Origin: Pegea sp. RAD2-039
Taxonomy: Eukaryota; Chordata; Thaliacea; Salpida; Salpidae
Reading direction: 5' to 3'
DNA length: 64,000 nucleotides
NCBI GenBank assembly: GCA_034620365.1
Contig: JAQGEQ010000175.1
Location: 2,170,001 to 2,234,000, forward strand
Part shown: one piece after another, positions 12,018 through 23,286 of the stretch
Numbering within the stretch: position 1 is the stretch's first letter
Layout: each line of letters starts with the position of its first letter
The notes under the pieces: model-generated
Seen by the model: only the letters and a program-made list of their open reading frames with translations
The model's database searches: none
Told to the model about the DNA's origin: nothing
Program-made: the position numbers and the translations under genes

Positions 12018-13013
12018 ATGGAAACTATGGTAGATACAAATGACAGGACCTTGCGGTCAAAAGCTCCAAAAGACCCAAGCAAACCAAGTTCTTCAAAACA
12101 AGCTTGCAATGGCAATTGCCAAGCTTGTAACAAAACTTGCTCTGGTAAAGATCTGGCAATAGATTGCATCAAATGCCTCTCTAGGTTTCACCTCACTTGT
12201 AGTGATGTGAATAAAAAATTATATGATATATTTGAAAATAATAAAATGCAGCAAGTGGGATTTTGTTGGTCCTGCATTAAATGTAGATCTATGGACAAAA
12301 CAACTACCTCGTCCAACACTAACAAAAGCCTATTGTCTGACATCAGCAACACCATATCCACTGAATTGACCAAATTAAAATCTGAAATCGGCAACGATGT
12401 TGCCAAAATCAATGAAAAGATTTCTATCTTATCCAAATCTATGGATGAACTGGAGGCCTCCACAAAGAAGCCTCTCACGTGGGCCTCAGTTGTTGGTAAT
12501 TCTGGATCCGAAAAGGGTACTAGCGTGGTGCAACTTCTTGCCAAGAAGGTTACTGACACGCACAAGAAACTTACTCTGGACCGGGAGGATAGAGAAAACA
12601 ATGTCATCATCTTTGGTGTCCCTGAGACTGATAAAGACGATGACATCAAGACTTTTAATCAAATGTGCACTCAAGGCCTTGGTGCTGTGGACACTCCAAA
12701 AGTTTCAATGACCAGACTCGGGGCAAAAAGATCAAATCATAAAAGACCGTTAAAAGTTTCCTTTCAGGAAAGATGGGACAAACGTAAGTTTCTTGCTAAG
12801 CTGTATAAACTTAAGCAGGACGAAAAATTCCAGGGCATCAGAGTAGCACATGATATGTGTGAAGACGATCGCGTAGAAAATAAGCGTCTTCTAAAAGAGG
12901 CGTACAGCCGAAACCAGAAAGAGCAACCAACTGATTTCAAATACAAAGTTCGAGGTCCACCATGGGCTTTACAGATTGTGAAGGTCTTTTCAAAAAACGG
13001 AAGTGCAAAATAA
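12018..13013 (+). CDS. LINE ORF1 protein with PHD-like zinc finger
   Basis: An intact 331-residue frame. Residues about 30-90 form a Cys/His-rich finger (C-x3-C-x2-C, IDCIKC, RFHLTC, CWSCIKC) like the PHD fingers found in ORF1 of several CR1/Jockey-type LINEs. A coiled-coil stretch follows (about 105-150, NTISTELTKLKSEI). A second conserved block has NVIIFGVPE, then MTRLGAK and RPLKVSF, as in LINE nucleic-acid-binding ORF1 proteins. The product probably binds the element RNA. It starts at the first ATG after the 5' region and overlaps the start of ORF2. Fragments of the same ORF are present in the decayed minus-strand copy at 41735-42180. Confidence 0.85.
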   Translation: METMVDTNDRTLRSKAPKDPSKPSSSKQACNGNCQACNKTCSGKDLAIDCIKCLSRFHLTCSDVNKKLYDIFENNKMQQVGFCWSCIKCRSMDKTTTSSNTNKSLLSDISNTISTELTKLKSEIGNDVAKINEKISILSKSMDELEASTKKPLTWASVVGNSGSEKGTSVVQLLAKKVTDTHKKLTLDREDRENNVIIFGVPETDKDDDIKTFNQMCTQGLGAVDTPKVSMTRLGAKRSNHKRPLKVSFQERWDKRKFLAKLYKLKQDEKFQGIRVAHDMCEDDRVENKRLLKEAYSRNQKEQPTDFKYKVRGPPWALQIVKVFSKNGSAK

Positions 13014-16010
13014 CCACTGGACCCACATCACCCTTATTCAACCTCTCTTCGCACAAAATTATTAATACTATGCTTCCAGCCCAAGATAACAGTACACAGA
13101 AGACTACCACCAAATCTTACAAGTGTCAAAAAGACAATTTTTCTTTTATATTAGGTATGCTTTTCAACGCACGGTCAATTGTCAACAAAATTTTCGAATT
13201 GAAAGCTCTTTTGCTTTCTCAAGATTTTACATTTGTTTTCATTACCGAAACTTGGTTGAAACCCTTTTATCCTGACTCCTTTCTGGATGACAGTGATCTT
13301 TTTCGTGCTTTGCGCTGTGATAGACTGTTTGATAGAGGCGGCGGTGTTTGTGTAATCTATAAAACATCACTGGCACCCATGATTTCAAGAATTAAGATAG
13401 ATACCATTGATTGCCCAGGATTTGAGATTATTGCTTTCAATTTTCATTACTCAAAGTCTAAGTTCTCCCGCTTTATATGTACCTACCTACCACCGTCTAA
13501 AGTTAACGATGAGGTTACTATTAAGGCCTTATTGAAGGTTCTGAAAAGCCTTGTTTGTCCTGAGATGTATATTCTCGGGGATTTTAATTTTAGTAGAATT
13601 GATTGGAATAACCCAAATTTAGCATTCAATGGAAAAATGTTTAATTTGAATGGAGACAAAACTAATTTAGCCAATCTGAGTCATGTCTTTGTAAACTTCC
13701 TTGATGCCAATAATCTATCTCAGATGGTTACTTTTCCAACCCAAGTTAGTGGTAATACTTTGGATCTTCTCATCACGTCAAAACCTGATAACGTTATCTA
13801 CGTTGATCAAAATGAACCTTTTGCTCTGACATGCGATCACAACATGATTGAATTCAAGCTCCAACAAACTTTTTCTACGAACGTTAAAACTCCAAGCATA
13901 CGGAACTTTTATCGTGGAAATTATAACAGTATAAACAAGTTTTTATCAGGTGTTGACTGGATTTCTGTTTTCAACTCTACCGAAGACATCAATGATATCT
14001 ACTCAAGGTTTACTAACATTGTTAATGAGTCAATTAAAAAGTTCATACCTTTATATAGAGTCAACAAAAAACCACACTTGCCAAGATATTTAAGGAATTT
14101 ACAGCATTTGAAAAACCTCTTATACAAACAAACTAAAGCAGATCCTTCCATCAAACCTCTATACAAAGATCTTTGTCTAGTCTACAAGAAATCAGTTTAT
14201 AGCCTCTTATTTAGGAAAAGAAAGTGCAATCTTATCTTCACCTAGCAAGAAAACGTTTTTTGGCTTCATTAATCACAAGCTTAAGGCGAGATCTCATCTA
14301 CCTCCCTTGCTTGATAACGCCAATCAGCTGGTGATGGAACCAAAGAATAAAGCTGAATTGCTAAACAAACAATTTGAAAAGGTTTTTATAACCGATGATG
14401 GCAATACTCCTACTATTTCCTACTCCAATATCCTTTCAAATATCTCTGAGATGGTAGATCTAGACATAACAGTTGATATAGTATCTAAGGCTATTTCTTC
14501 TCTAAAATCAACAGTTTCCAACACCCCAGATCAAATCCCGGCTTTGTTTTTAAGAAAAAGTACTTCTTCTTTAGCGCTACCCTTATCGCTACTCTTTAAC
14601 ATGACTCTTAAGCGGGGAAGACTTCCACAAATTTGGAAGAATGCTATTATTACTCCAATTTATAAGAAAGGTCCCAGAAACACTGCACTTAACTACAGAC
14701 CAGTTTCGCTGACTTCGGTTATCTGCAGAACTCAAGAACATATCATTCACAACCATATAACTAGCCATTTGACGGAGCATCATCTAATATCTGATGCCCA
14801 GCATGGCTTTGTTAAGCAAAGATCTTCTTTGACTCAACATCTCACTTTTTTCAATGAGCTTACAGCTCATTACGAAAGTAATACTCCATGTGACATCATA
14901 TACCTTGATTTTGCTAAAGCGTTTGATTCTGTTCCACACAACAAGCTCATTACTGTATTGAAAAACATAAAAATCAGCAACTCTATCTTAAAATGGATTG
15001 AAGATTTCTTATCAGGTAGAACCCAACGAACCCGTGTAGAAAGATCTTTATCTACTCCTAGTAAAGTCACCAGCGGCGTTCCTCAAGGTTCCGTCCTGGG
15101 TCCACTTCTCTTTTTGATTTTCATTGAAGACCTCATCAGAAGACTAATAACAGTAGACAATGTCAGTGTGTTTGTGTATGCAGATGACATCAAGCTATTA
15201 TCTGGTTCTCACTCAAAACTCCAAACTGCACTAAACATTGTAGAAAACTGGTCTGCGAATTGGCAACTTAAAATCCAGCCAACAAAGTCTGAAGTTATAA
15301 CATTCTCCCGTAAGCCAGCGGCCAACTTCAGCAACCAATACTACATCAATGGATCCATTCTTGAACGAGTATCCTCAGTCATAGACCTCGGCATTACTCT
15401 GACATCTGACTTCAAATGGCACAGTTATGTTTCCAGAATCTTTGGAAAATCTATCAAGCTTGTCCACCTCATCATAAAGACTTTTAATTCTAAAGATCCA
15501 TGGTTTTTCGTCAACCTTTTCAAACTGTACATACGCCCTATTCTTGAATACAATATCAGTGCATGGATGCCATATCAAGTTGGTGATATCAGAAAAATCG
15601 AATCTGTTCAGGCAACATTTACGAGATTGGTTTGCAGGAAACTTAATATCAAATACGGGAGTTATAACCATCGTCTCAGCTTCTTCAATCTAGATTCTTT
15701 GGAAATCCGAAGAATCAAATACGACCTTATTCTGATTTTTAAAATTATTCACAACCTAATTGATCTTCAGTTTGATGACTTTTTCTCCATTAGTCCCTCC
15801 CTCAAGTTATATCAACTTAGAAGACATAAATTACATCTTAATAAGCCCACTCCACCAGCTACGTTAACCAGATTAAGTTTTTTCTCATACCGCATAATCA
15901 GTACATGGAACAATCTGCCATCAGAGATTGTCATGTCAAAATCACTTATGCTGTTCAAGAAAAAGCTGAATTGTTATAATATCGCCAACATTGCCATTTC
16001 TAAACTGTGA
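12962..16010 (+). pseudogene. LINE ORF2: endonuclease and reverse transcriptase, one frameshift
   Basis: The endonuclease part (12962-14245) has NARSIVNK, ETWLKP, GDFNFSRIDW and CDHNMIEF, the landmarks of an APE-type nicking endonuclease. The reverse transcriptase part (about 14211-16010) has NYRPVSLTS, LDFAKAFDSVPHNKL, SGVPQGSVLGPLLF and the catalytic FVYADD box. The two frames meet around 14205-14222: one frame reads FRKRK while the other continues as LGKESAIL and FFGFINHKL. The fragment at 30300 reads through here as YLGRESA, so this copy has a one-base indel that breaks ORF2. The rest of the RT and the C-terminal region is open to its stop. The protein would nick target DNA and reverse-transcribe the element RNA in place. 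Confidence 0.88.
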
Positions 16011-16154
16011 ATTTTTCTCTTTTACAATACTATGATTCTGTGCAGTTCTTCATTGTCATATGCTTTTTCGTTTACACGTCAAATAGATCTAATTTGTGAG
16101 AATGTGTGTTAGCGAGAGGTGCTCTTTTTAGGCACCCTCCTTCACATTTATTGT

Positions 16155-16156
16155 AA

Positions 16157-16191
<35 letters not shown>

Positions 16192-16196
16192 ATATC
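16155..16196 (+). repeat. TAAA microsatellite tail of the full-length LINE
   Basis: About ten consecutive TAAA/AAAT units mark the 3' terminus of the first LINE and separate it from the truncated copy that follows. Confidence 0.9.
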
Positions 16197-16592
16197 CCCT
16201 CAGACGACACACATTACACCTTAATAAGCCCATATTAGCTGATACTTTAATCGGATGGAATTTTTTCTCATACTGCACAATTATTACTTGGAATCAGCTG
16301 CCATCAGACATTGTCATGTCAGAATCACTCGCGTTGTTCAAGCAGAAGTTGAACCGTTATAATATTGCCAACATTGCCATTTCTAAACTGTGATATTTCC
16401 TTTTTTTAATATTACTATAATTCTATGTAATTGTTCACTGTTAAATGTTTTAATGCTATCGAAATACCATGTGTTACATCTTTTACTTTCTATATTTTTG
16501 GCTAAATAGATGTTATTTGTGAGAATGTGTGTTAGCGAGAGGTGCTCTCTTCAGGCACCCTCCTTTGCATTTATTGAAATAAATAAATAAAT
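16197..16592 (+). mobile_element. 3'-terminal LINE fragment of the same family, in tandem
   Basis: It begins within the last part of ORF2 (match to about 15815 onward: CACACATTACACCTTAATA) and runs through the 3' UTR hairpin to a short AAATAAAT tail, which abuts the second half of acyltransferase exon 2 at 16593. It is about 10% diverged from the full-length copy. The first insertion was probably this truncated one, with the full-length element added at its 5' edge, or the two arose together. Confidence 0.88.
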
Positions 16593-19500
16593 AAATGCAT
16601 CAATGATATTTCAAAATGGATAGAAGATGCTACAAAGTTAAAGTTATATGCTCTACAAAGTAAGATGATGTTATAGGTTTAAATTGATTGCAATTTCTTA
16701 AAAACACTTTTAGATAACTTTTATATATATACTTTTCATAAATTGCAACAAATGCATTTGAACAAATAATAAAATTACTTTTATATAAACGACTTCAGTG
16801 AGAGATTCATGGTCGATGAGAGAAGGTGGAATGTTAGAAGCTAATGTTCGTTGGCAAGGACATTATTGGGAATGTGTCAACTCTATTGGGGATGATTTTA
16901 AAGGAAAATTCTGTACAACTTATTACGGGTTTAATTATATTGTAAGTTATACTTCTGTAATTCTCATGTCTTAAGAAATGTTTTATTAATATAATAAGAG
17001 GTTTAGAGAACTTTTGTCAACTGTAATTTCATAAACTAAAACTAGCACTTGTTAATCTGTTTGAAAAATCTTTGACCGGATAAACTTTTTTAGCCGATCC
17101 CTTTTACGATTCCTTATGACATCTCCTTTGACTCTTGCTTCCCTGATTCGTGTAATGAAGAAATTATTCAGAATCTAACTACAATTGCAACATCAGATGA
17201 TATTAGAGTTCCATCATTAGCAACAAAATGTCCTCATCAAGATTTTGATTACAATGGATTTGACATCTCAATAATGTTCGTAATCTTAAATTAAATCTTT
17301 ATATTCACAAAATGGTAAAACATTTGTCAGTTTAATAGTTTTTATGTTAGTATCAGAATAATATGCTTACTTAAGGTTTGAAGTTACATAATTTTCTGAT
17401 TTTGTAAATTTTTACTTTTACTAATTAAGATTTAATCCATTTAATCTTTACAAACCTTTAATTACATAAAGTTATTGTTGGTGACCATGTCACTAATTAT
17501 TCAATTGTTGGAACAACTTTCTTAGGGTGATTTCAGCTTTTATTTTATTAATGACGGTCTTAGGGACTTCTTATCATTTACTTCATAAAAGGTCAGAATC
17601 GCAAAACAAAAGTAAGAACCTTTGTTACTTTAAACATTCATCTAACAGAATTTGAATACTTTTAATAGAGCAATTCAAGTGTTTGTTTTTTATCAAACTA
17701 TCAATCATTTACCAATCATCATTAGTTTTATTAATTCTTTTTACCATAAATGTTAATTTAGATAATTGGCTGAAATGTTTTTCGATTATAAGTAATGCAA
17801 AGAAGATTTTGAGCACCAAGCAATCACCTGGTAATATTTCTTCAATAAATGGAATTCGAACTATTAGTACCTTGTGGGTTATACTTGGACATACTTCTAC
17901 AATTATCATATCATTTCTTGGTGAGAACCTACAATTATTTTATAATAATAGATTATAAACAAAATTTCCTGTTTTAAAGTGATGTCATTTTTCAGGAAAG
18001 GTGATTTTAGTTATAACAAATTTATTCTAATAGTTTTGTAGCTAAATTTCTTTTACATTAATTTTCCAATTGGCTCGATTGTCACAGCCGTATAAACTTT
18101 TGATAAATTTGTTTGTTTTATTTCAAACTAATTTGTTTACAGATAACACAGTGGTACTTAGCCAAGAAGTTCGTAACAGATTTGAAATGATGGTAATTTT
18201 AAATGGAACATATTCTGTAGACACATTCTTCTGTATTAGTGGCTTACTAGTATCTTTTTTGACTCTAAAAAGTTTGAGAAGTAATAATGGCAAATTAAAT
18301 GTTGCTATGATGTATTTACACCGATACATGAGGTTCTTGTTTTATAAAAATTTGTAACTTTGTCTCAATTTTTTTAGAGTCAATGTTTTATCTTTTTTGT
18401 TTTACTTTAAATTTAAATATTGTTTATTATTCCTTTTAATGACAGAGATAATAATAAATAAATTTCAATGATTTAATTATTAGTTCAGTAAGTGATTTAC
18501 AGCTGCCGGTAAAAATTAAAAAAATGAAATTAAATATTTTAAGTTTAACAATCATCTTTTTACAGTTTCAACTCAAAACATCATACACTATTTTCTTCAA
18601 ATGCTTCTAGTTTTCTAAAACTCTTAAAGCATACAAAAAAACAAAGATATCCAGAGTTACATTTTTTAAACAGCAAGATGATTTCTGCAGGTTAACACCG
18701 TTATATGCTTACGTATTGATATTTACTACGGGCTTGTTCAAATTTCTTGGCTCTGGACCATTTTGGGGAAATGTGGTTGATTCAGTACAAGGTTCTTGTG
18801 CAAGTGTTTGGTGGACAAACTTATTATACATCAACAACCTATACCCTCTTTCAAACAATGTAATCATTTTGTCAACAAATTTTCCCACACCAATTTATGA
18901 AAGCGTTTTATAGTGTTTTGGCCACTCCTGGTATTTGGCTTGTGATATGCAATTCTATCTTTTATCGCCCATCTTTGTTTATATATTGTATAGGTTTGTA
19001 CTTTCATTTTAATGAAAATGTTTTGTTAGAGGTACAATATTTCTAAAGTAAATTTTTGTTATAAACATATCTATTTAGTTTTGTCTAACAACTGATAAAA
19101 ATATATTTCTGTATACATAAGTAAAATAAGTTTGAAATATTTACGATACAAGATAAAAAAATGAAAACATTTTAGATCCGCATGGTTCGGAATAAGCATA
19201 ACAATTGGATTTACAATTGCAAGTGTTGGAGTGACGTGGTGGCTTTCAGCGCTCTCTAATCAACTTCCAAGCGCTGTTTCGACAGCCTTAATATTTTCAA
19301 AGTACAATTAAAAATTGAAAGTTTTAGCTTAAACATAAAATATTAGTTAATTCTAATACAAAGTATTATCAATAATTACATAATTGTTTTGCATCAATAG
19401 TCCTTTTGATTTAAATGTACAAAATCATAGTGTTAGAAAATTAGCAAAAAATTTCTAAGCATGTTTTTCAACAGGCTAGGAAGGTTACTAGCAATAAACC

Positions 19501-20387
19501 CCGAGCTAATAGGGGCAACAGACATATCTAGGTTTAAATCAGACATCTATCTAACCCCTTGGTGTAGAATAAGTGTCTATTTAATTGGAATTCTCACTGG
19601 TTATAAACTTTTTAATACTCAATGTAGGATCAAAATACCAAAAGTAATAAATAATTTTATATTTTGAATTTATTTATTTAAATATTTGTTAAAAATGTTT
19701 CATCGTATGCAGCTTATATCAAAAAACTGCTTTGGTTAAGATTAATCCTATATCATCTTTCATTTAGCCAAAATGAATCTTATTAAATAGATTTAACTTT
19801 TTAAATTAAGTGCTAACTGCAAAAAATTAAATTAAAACTCTTTTTATTGATTTTTTAGCAAACTTTTACAAAATGTAAAAACAAATAATTGTATAATTAA
19901 AGTGGAAAATAATTCAAAAAAATTTTTAAACATCTTGCTTTTTAAATGATATATAAATTCAGTAATAATATCAATTTTACTGGTTGTGTGTGGTTCATAA
20001 TATCCTTTTTATTTTATGAATCACACTTTCTGCCCTCTAATTAAGTAATTTACGTGCGGCTTCCACTTCAAAGCTAACTAGAACTCCTACTTGTATAATA
20101 TTTTTACTTTTGTTCATTCTTGGGTCATTTTAGGTCAAGGAGCTAAAATTACTTTTTTTAATTTGTCACTTAGGATTAGAATCATTGCTGTTAAAATCGC
20201 AAGTTGAAGACCTAGTGATCCGTAAGAAAGATTAAACCAATACATGCATAATACAGACTGCATAAATAGGGTGCAAAAGTCGACAACATAAACGTGACTA
20301 AACTAAACCAGACATTAAAATATTCAGATAATTAAATAAAAAATTAATTTTCGATTTTCAGCTCATTTTCGATAAATTAATTTGAAG

Positions 20388-21960
20388 ATTGCTGTATTTA
20401 CTGGATGGCTTGTTGCAACTGGAACAGCTTTGAGTATTGTTTATGGTCTTTATGGATCAACAAGTGTTCCTGAACCACTTGATGTTGATGTAGCTGCTTT
20501 TTACAACGCAGTTTCACGTCCTTTATGGGGAGTTTGTATCTCATGGGTGATAGTTGCTTGTACTTGTGGGTATGGAGGTTTGTAGAATTCAAACTTTAGT
20601 TCAACGTTATGCTTCGTGATAAACTTTCCAATTCATGATACAGCTGTCTTAACTTTTTGCTATCTTATAAATAGAAGAAAGTAGGATTATTAAAACAATT
20701 TGGTCTTAAAGGTCCAGTGACGAAGTTTCTCAATTGGAAACTGTTTCTTCCGCTTAGTCGTCTCACTTATGCTGCTTACTTGGTCCATGTATACGTACTC
20801 TATTGGCACACTATATCAGATGAACGGCTTCAACACTACTCTGCAATCGAACTAACATATTCATTTATAGGTAAGGCCTTCTTTGGTTACTAAAAAAGTT
20901 CAACTTTAAAGTCAACTTAAGATCTTCTAACTTGAATTAAAATAATTAAATATTCAGCCAACTTTTTAGCGAATACATTTAGGAATTGTAGAAGATTTAA
21001 GAATATCAGTAAAAATATTTTAGCTTTGGTCATTAATTAAACACCAATTCTGCTGCAGGTCACGTGATCATCAGTTTTTGTTTGGCTTTTGTTGTTGCTC
21101 TGCTTATTGAGTGGCCTTGTCAAGAACTTCTCAAAAAGTTACTTCCTTCACGTAAATCTTCATCAACTCATCCATCCAATGTGATGCAAATGAAAGAAAA
21201 TGTTTCGAGTGAAAAACCTCCAAGTTATACATCAGATGATCATGGAAGATCTGATCTTTCTGAAACGAAGCAACAAGTTGGAAGATTGAAAGAATTTGTT
21301 ATTGAAGATGAAATCAATGATTTAAATGGAAAGAAAAGCGGAAAAGTTAATCCGAGTTATCAATCGCATAATGAGTTTTCAACTAATTTGTAATTAGTGA
21401 AGATTTATTTACGTTTGTTTATTAAATATCTATGGAATAAAAAAAATGTTTCTTTCGTGTTATAGTTGTTAGATATAAACAAATATTTGAATTTATAAAA
21501 TTTTCAATTGATTAAAAACTTCAAATCCATTTTCAGAAACTTTGTTTCTTGTTTTATAGTATAAATAATTGTATCAATAATAACTCACCAACTTTTTGAT
21601 GTATTTAAGTACCATACAACTTTCTAATGAATTACAAAATGATTGTCAAATTCTAAAGTTGTTTGAAAAATTCTTAGACAGGTTTCTGATAATAAATTTG
21701 TTTAATTTCTAAAAGTTCTCAAAATTTTTCTGATTTTGTTGAATATTTTCAGTTATAACTGATTTTATTAAAAGTTTGAGCTTTCTGCTTAAAAGTTTAA
21801 AGAAAAATTTTAACAACTTTAGAACTGCTGCTAATATAATTCTTATTAAAACAATTTTCTCAGCCAACACAACAGATCAACATATTGAGGGTGGCTTTTG
21901 AAACTTAAAAAGCAAAAGAATAAGTTGAATGGCTAATAAACGAAAGACATAATTTGTTGT
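20388..21960 (+). repeat. 3' part of gene A, near-identical to gene B
   Basis: Exon 12, the intron after it and the first half of exon 13, then exon 14 and about 570 bp of 3' flank, are nearly identical to 27810-29530. The second half of exon 13 and intron 13 differ strongly. A poly(A) signal AATAAA lies about 40 bp after the stop in both copies. The flank beyond the stop is also present, in part, in the inverted segment at 37740-37895. Confidence 0.88.
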
Positions 21961-23286
21961 AACTAAAAGGTTACAAAACTAATTGCGTACATACGTCTTA
22001 TTTGAAATAATAAACTCTATTTTGTTGCCTAGGAGTTATAACAAAACAATTTAGTAAAAAAATGAATCAAAAGGTAATACTTGTCGCCATAAAAAAGTCA
22101 ACTGATTAATTTAATAATGTTAATATTTTTGAATAGCATTTGAAAGCTTTTAAATTTAAATTCAAGGTTGTTTGACATTTAAATGACTGATTGATCCACA
22201 AGGGTTTAATTTGAATATGGTCACCACAAACCATTGGAGTCAGCCAATTTTGATTGAATAAAAGTAATAATTACATTCCTATGCAAAGAAATATTCATTT
22301 GATGAAGGTTAGGTTTACTAATTGACACATAACAGGTTTAAAAAAGGTTGCTAACTATTTAATTAAACAAAAATTAAAGAAAACAAAAAAATGGAAATAT
22401 CAACCATAAATTTTATTTTATACAAAATCACACATTATTAATTAATTTAAGTTAGCCATGAAAAACTTACCAGTTGGTATTTGCTACAACCTCAATTACT
22501 TTTTCATAATTTTGTTTAGATTGCAAAACTTAACGAATTTTTAGTCATTTAACAACTTGACATATAAAAATGTTTTAAAAACGTTGCTAAGCCTGAAATT
22601 TCAAAGATTTTATTAAAGAAAATTAAAACATACTATCTACACACTTTCTAATGCAAAGAAAATACAAATATTATTAACAAAAACAACGAAAAAACTGTGA
22701 TTCAAGTTCATCATCGAAATAATGAAAAATTTAATATCTTTAAGAAACTGAAAAGAGTTAATAAGATTTATTGAGTTATAATCATTAAGGTCAATAGTCC
22801 ATAACTCTAAACTAAACGTTGGGAGGCTAGAAAATAGTTTTTAGTGATTTAGAATAAATATGGATTTATTTAATAACATGAGCGTGTATTAGGATTCTAA
22901 TAACTAAATTGTTTATAACTACATTTATATTATAAATATGCAAAATCATTATTACATTTAGAGCATTATGTCTACGTGCTTATGAATGAAACTACGTAAA
23001 AGAGATTACATAATACTAGTCGGAGGTTAATGAGAAACAACTTAACTTCTAATAAAATTAATTAAAATGTTTGATGTGGACAAAACCTCTATTAAAAGTG
23101 TACAAAGTTCAAACAAACTAATGATGTGATAAAGTATTTGTCACCTTACAAACAAAAAAATTAACAAAATATACTGTTTAAACAATCAAGTAAATAAAAG
23201 TAGCATCATTGTTTGCTTAATCATAGGGTTATAAATCAAAAATACACTGAACATGCATTTGAGATGTGAAAGAGGCAGAAGACTAA
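21961..23286. other. Intergenic between acyltransferase copies A and B
   Basis: AT-rich sequence with no recognised gene or mobile element. It should hold the promoter and 5' UTR of copy B. There is no 7SL segment here, unlike upstream of copy A. Confidence 0.5.

Larger units (their letters stand above)
11817..16196 (+). mobile_element. Near full-length CR1/Jockey-like LINE inserted in exon 2 of gene A
   Basis: A non-LTR retrotransposon with a 5' region (about 11817-12017), ORF1 (12018-13013), an ORF2 overlapping ORF1 (12962-16010, one frameshift), a short 3' UTR with a GGTGC/GCACC hairpin (about 16112-16136), and a tail of repeated TAAA units up to 16196. Together with the adjacent truncated copy (16197-16592) it separates two halves of an acyltransferase exon that rejoin exactly. 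There is no visible target-site duplication. The 15-mer TCTATTTGAATAAGT occurs at 11816 and again 29 bp later, near the 5' junction. I place it in the CR1/Jockey group from its domain order; the exact clade is uncertain. Confidence 0.9.
11287..21393 (+). pseudogene. NRF6-like membrane acyltransferase copy A, split by a LINE in exon 2
   Basis: Fourteen exons: 11287-11558, 11771-11816 + 16593-16659 (one exon split by the insertion), 16799-16941, 17094-17275, 17526-17611, 17762-17920, 18143-18332, 18691-18859, 18914-18993, 19176-19301, 19475-19643, 20388-20577, 20712-20870, 21059-21393. Without the insert they encode about 790 aa. Order: signal peptide, NRF domain (WQGHYWECVNSI, DSCFPDSCNEE), first membrane helix, then an Acyl_transf_3 domain with GIRTISTLWVILGHT (conserved Arg and His) and DTFFCISGLLVSF, several membrane helices, and a Ser-rich cytosolic tail. 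The family includes C. elegans nrf-6, involved in drug and lipid transport; the substrate is unknown. Exons 3-14 show no stop or frameshift. Reading through the insert hits a stop three codons after exon 2's first half, so only a truncated product of about 108 aa is expected. Skipping exon 2 (113 nt) would break the frame. The insertion could be polymorphic. Confidence 0.85.

Noticed and set aside
12188..12649. A 153-codon minus-strand frame opposite LINE ORF1.
   Set aside because: Antisense shadow of the well-supported ORF1 with its PHD-like finger.
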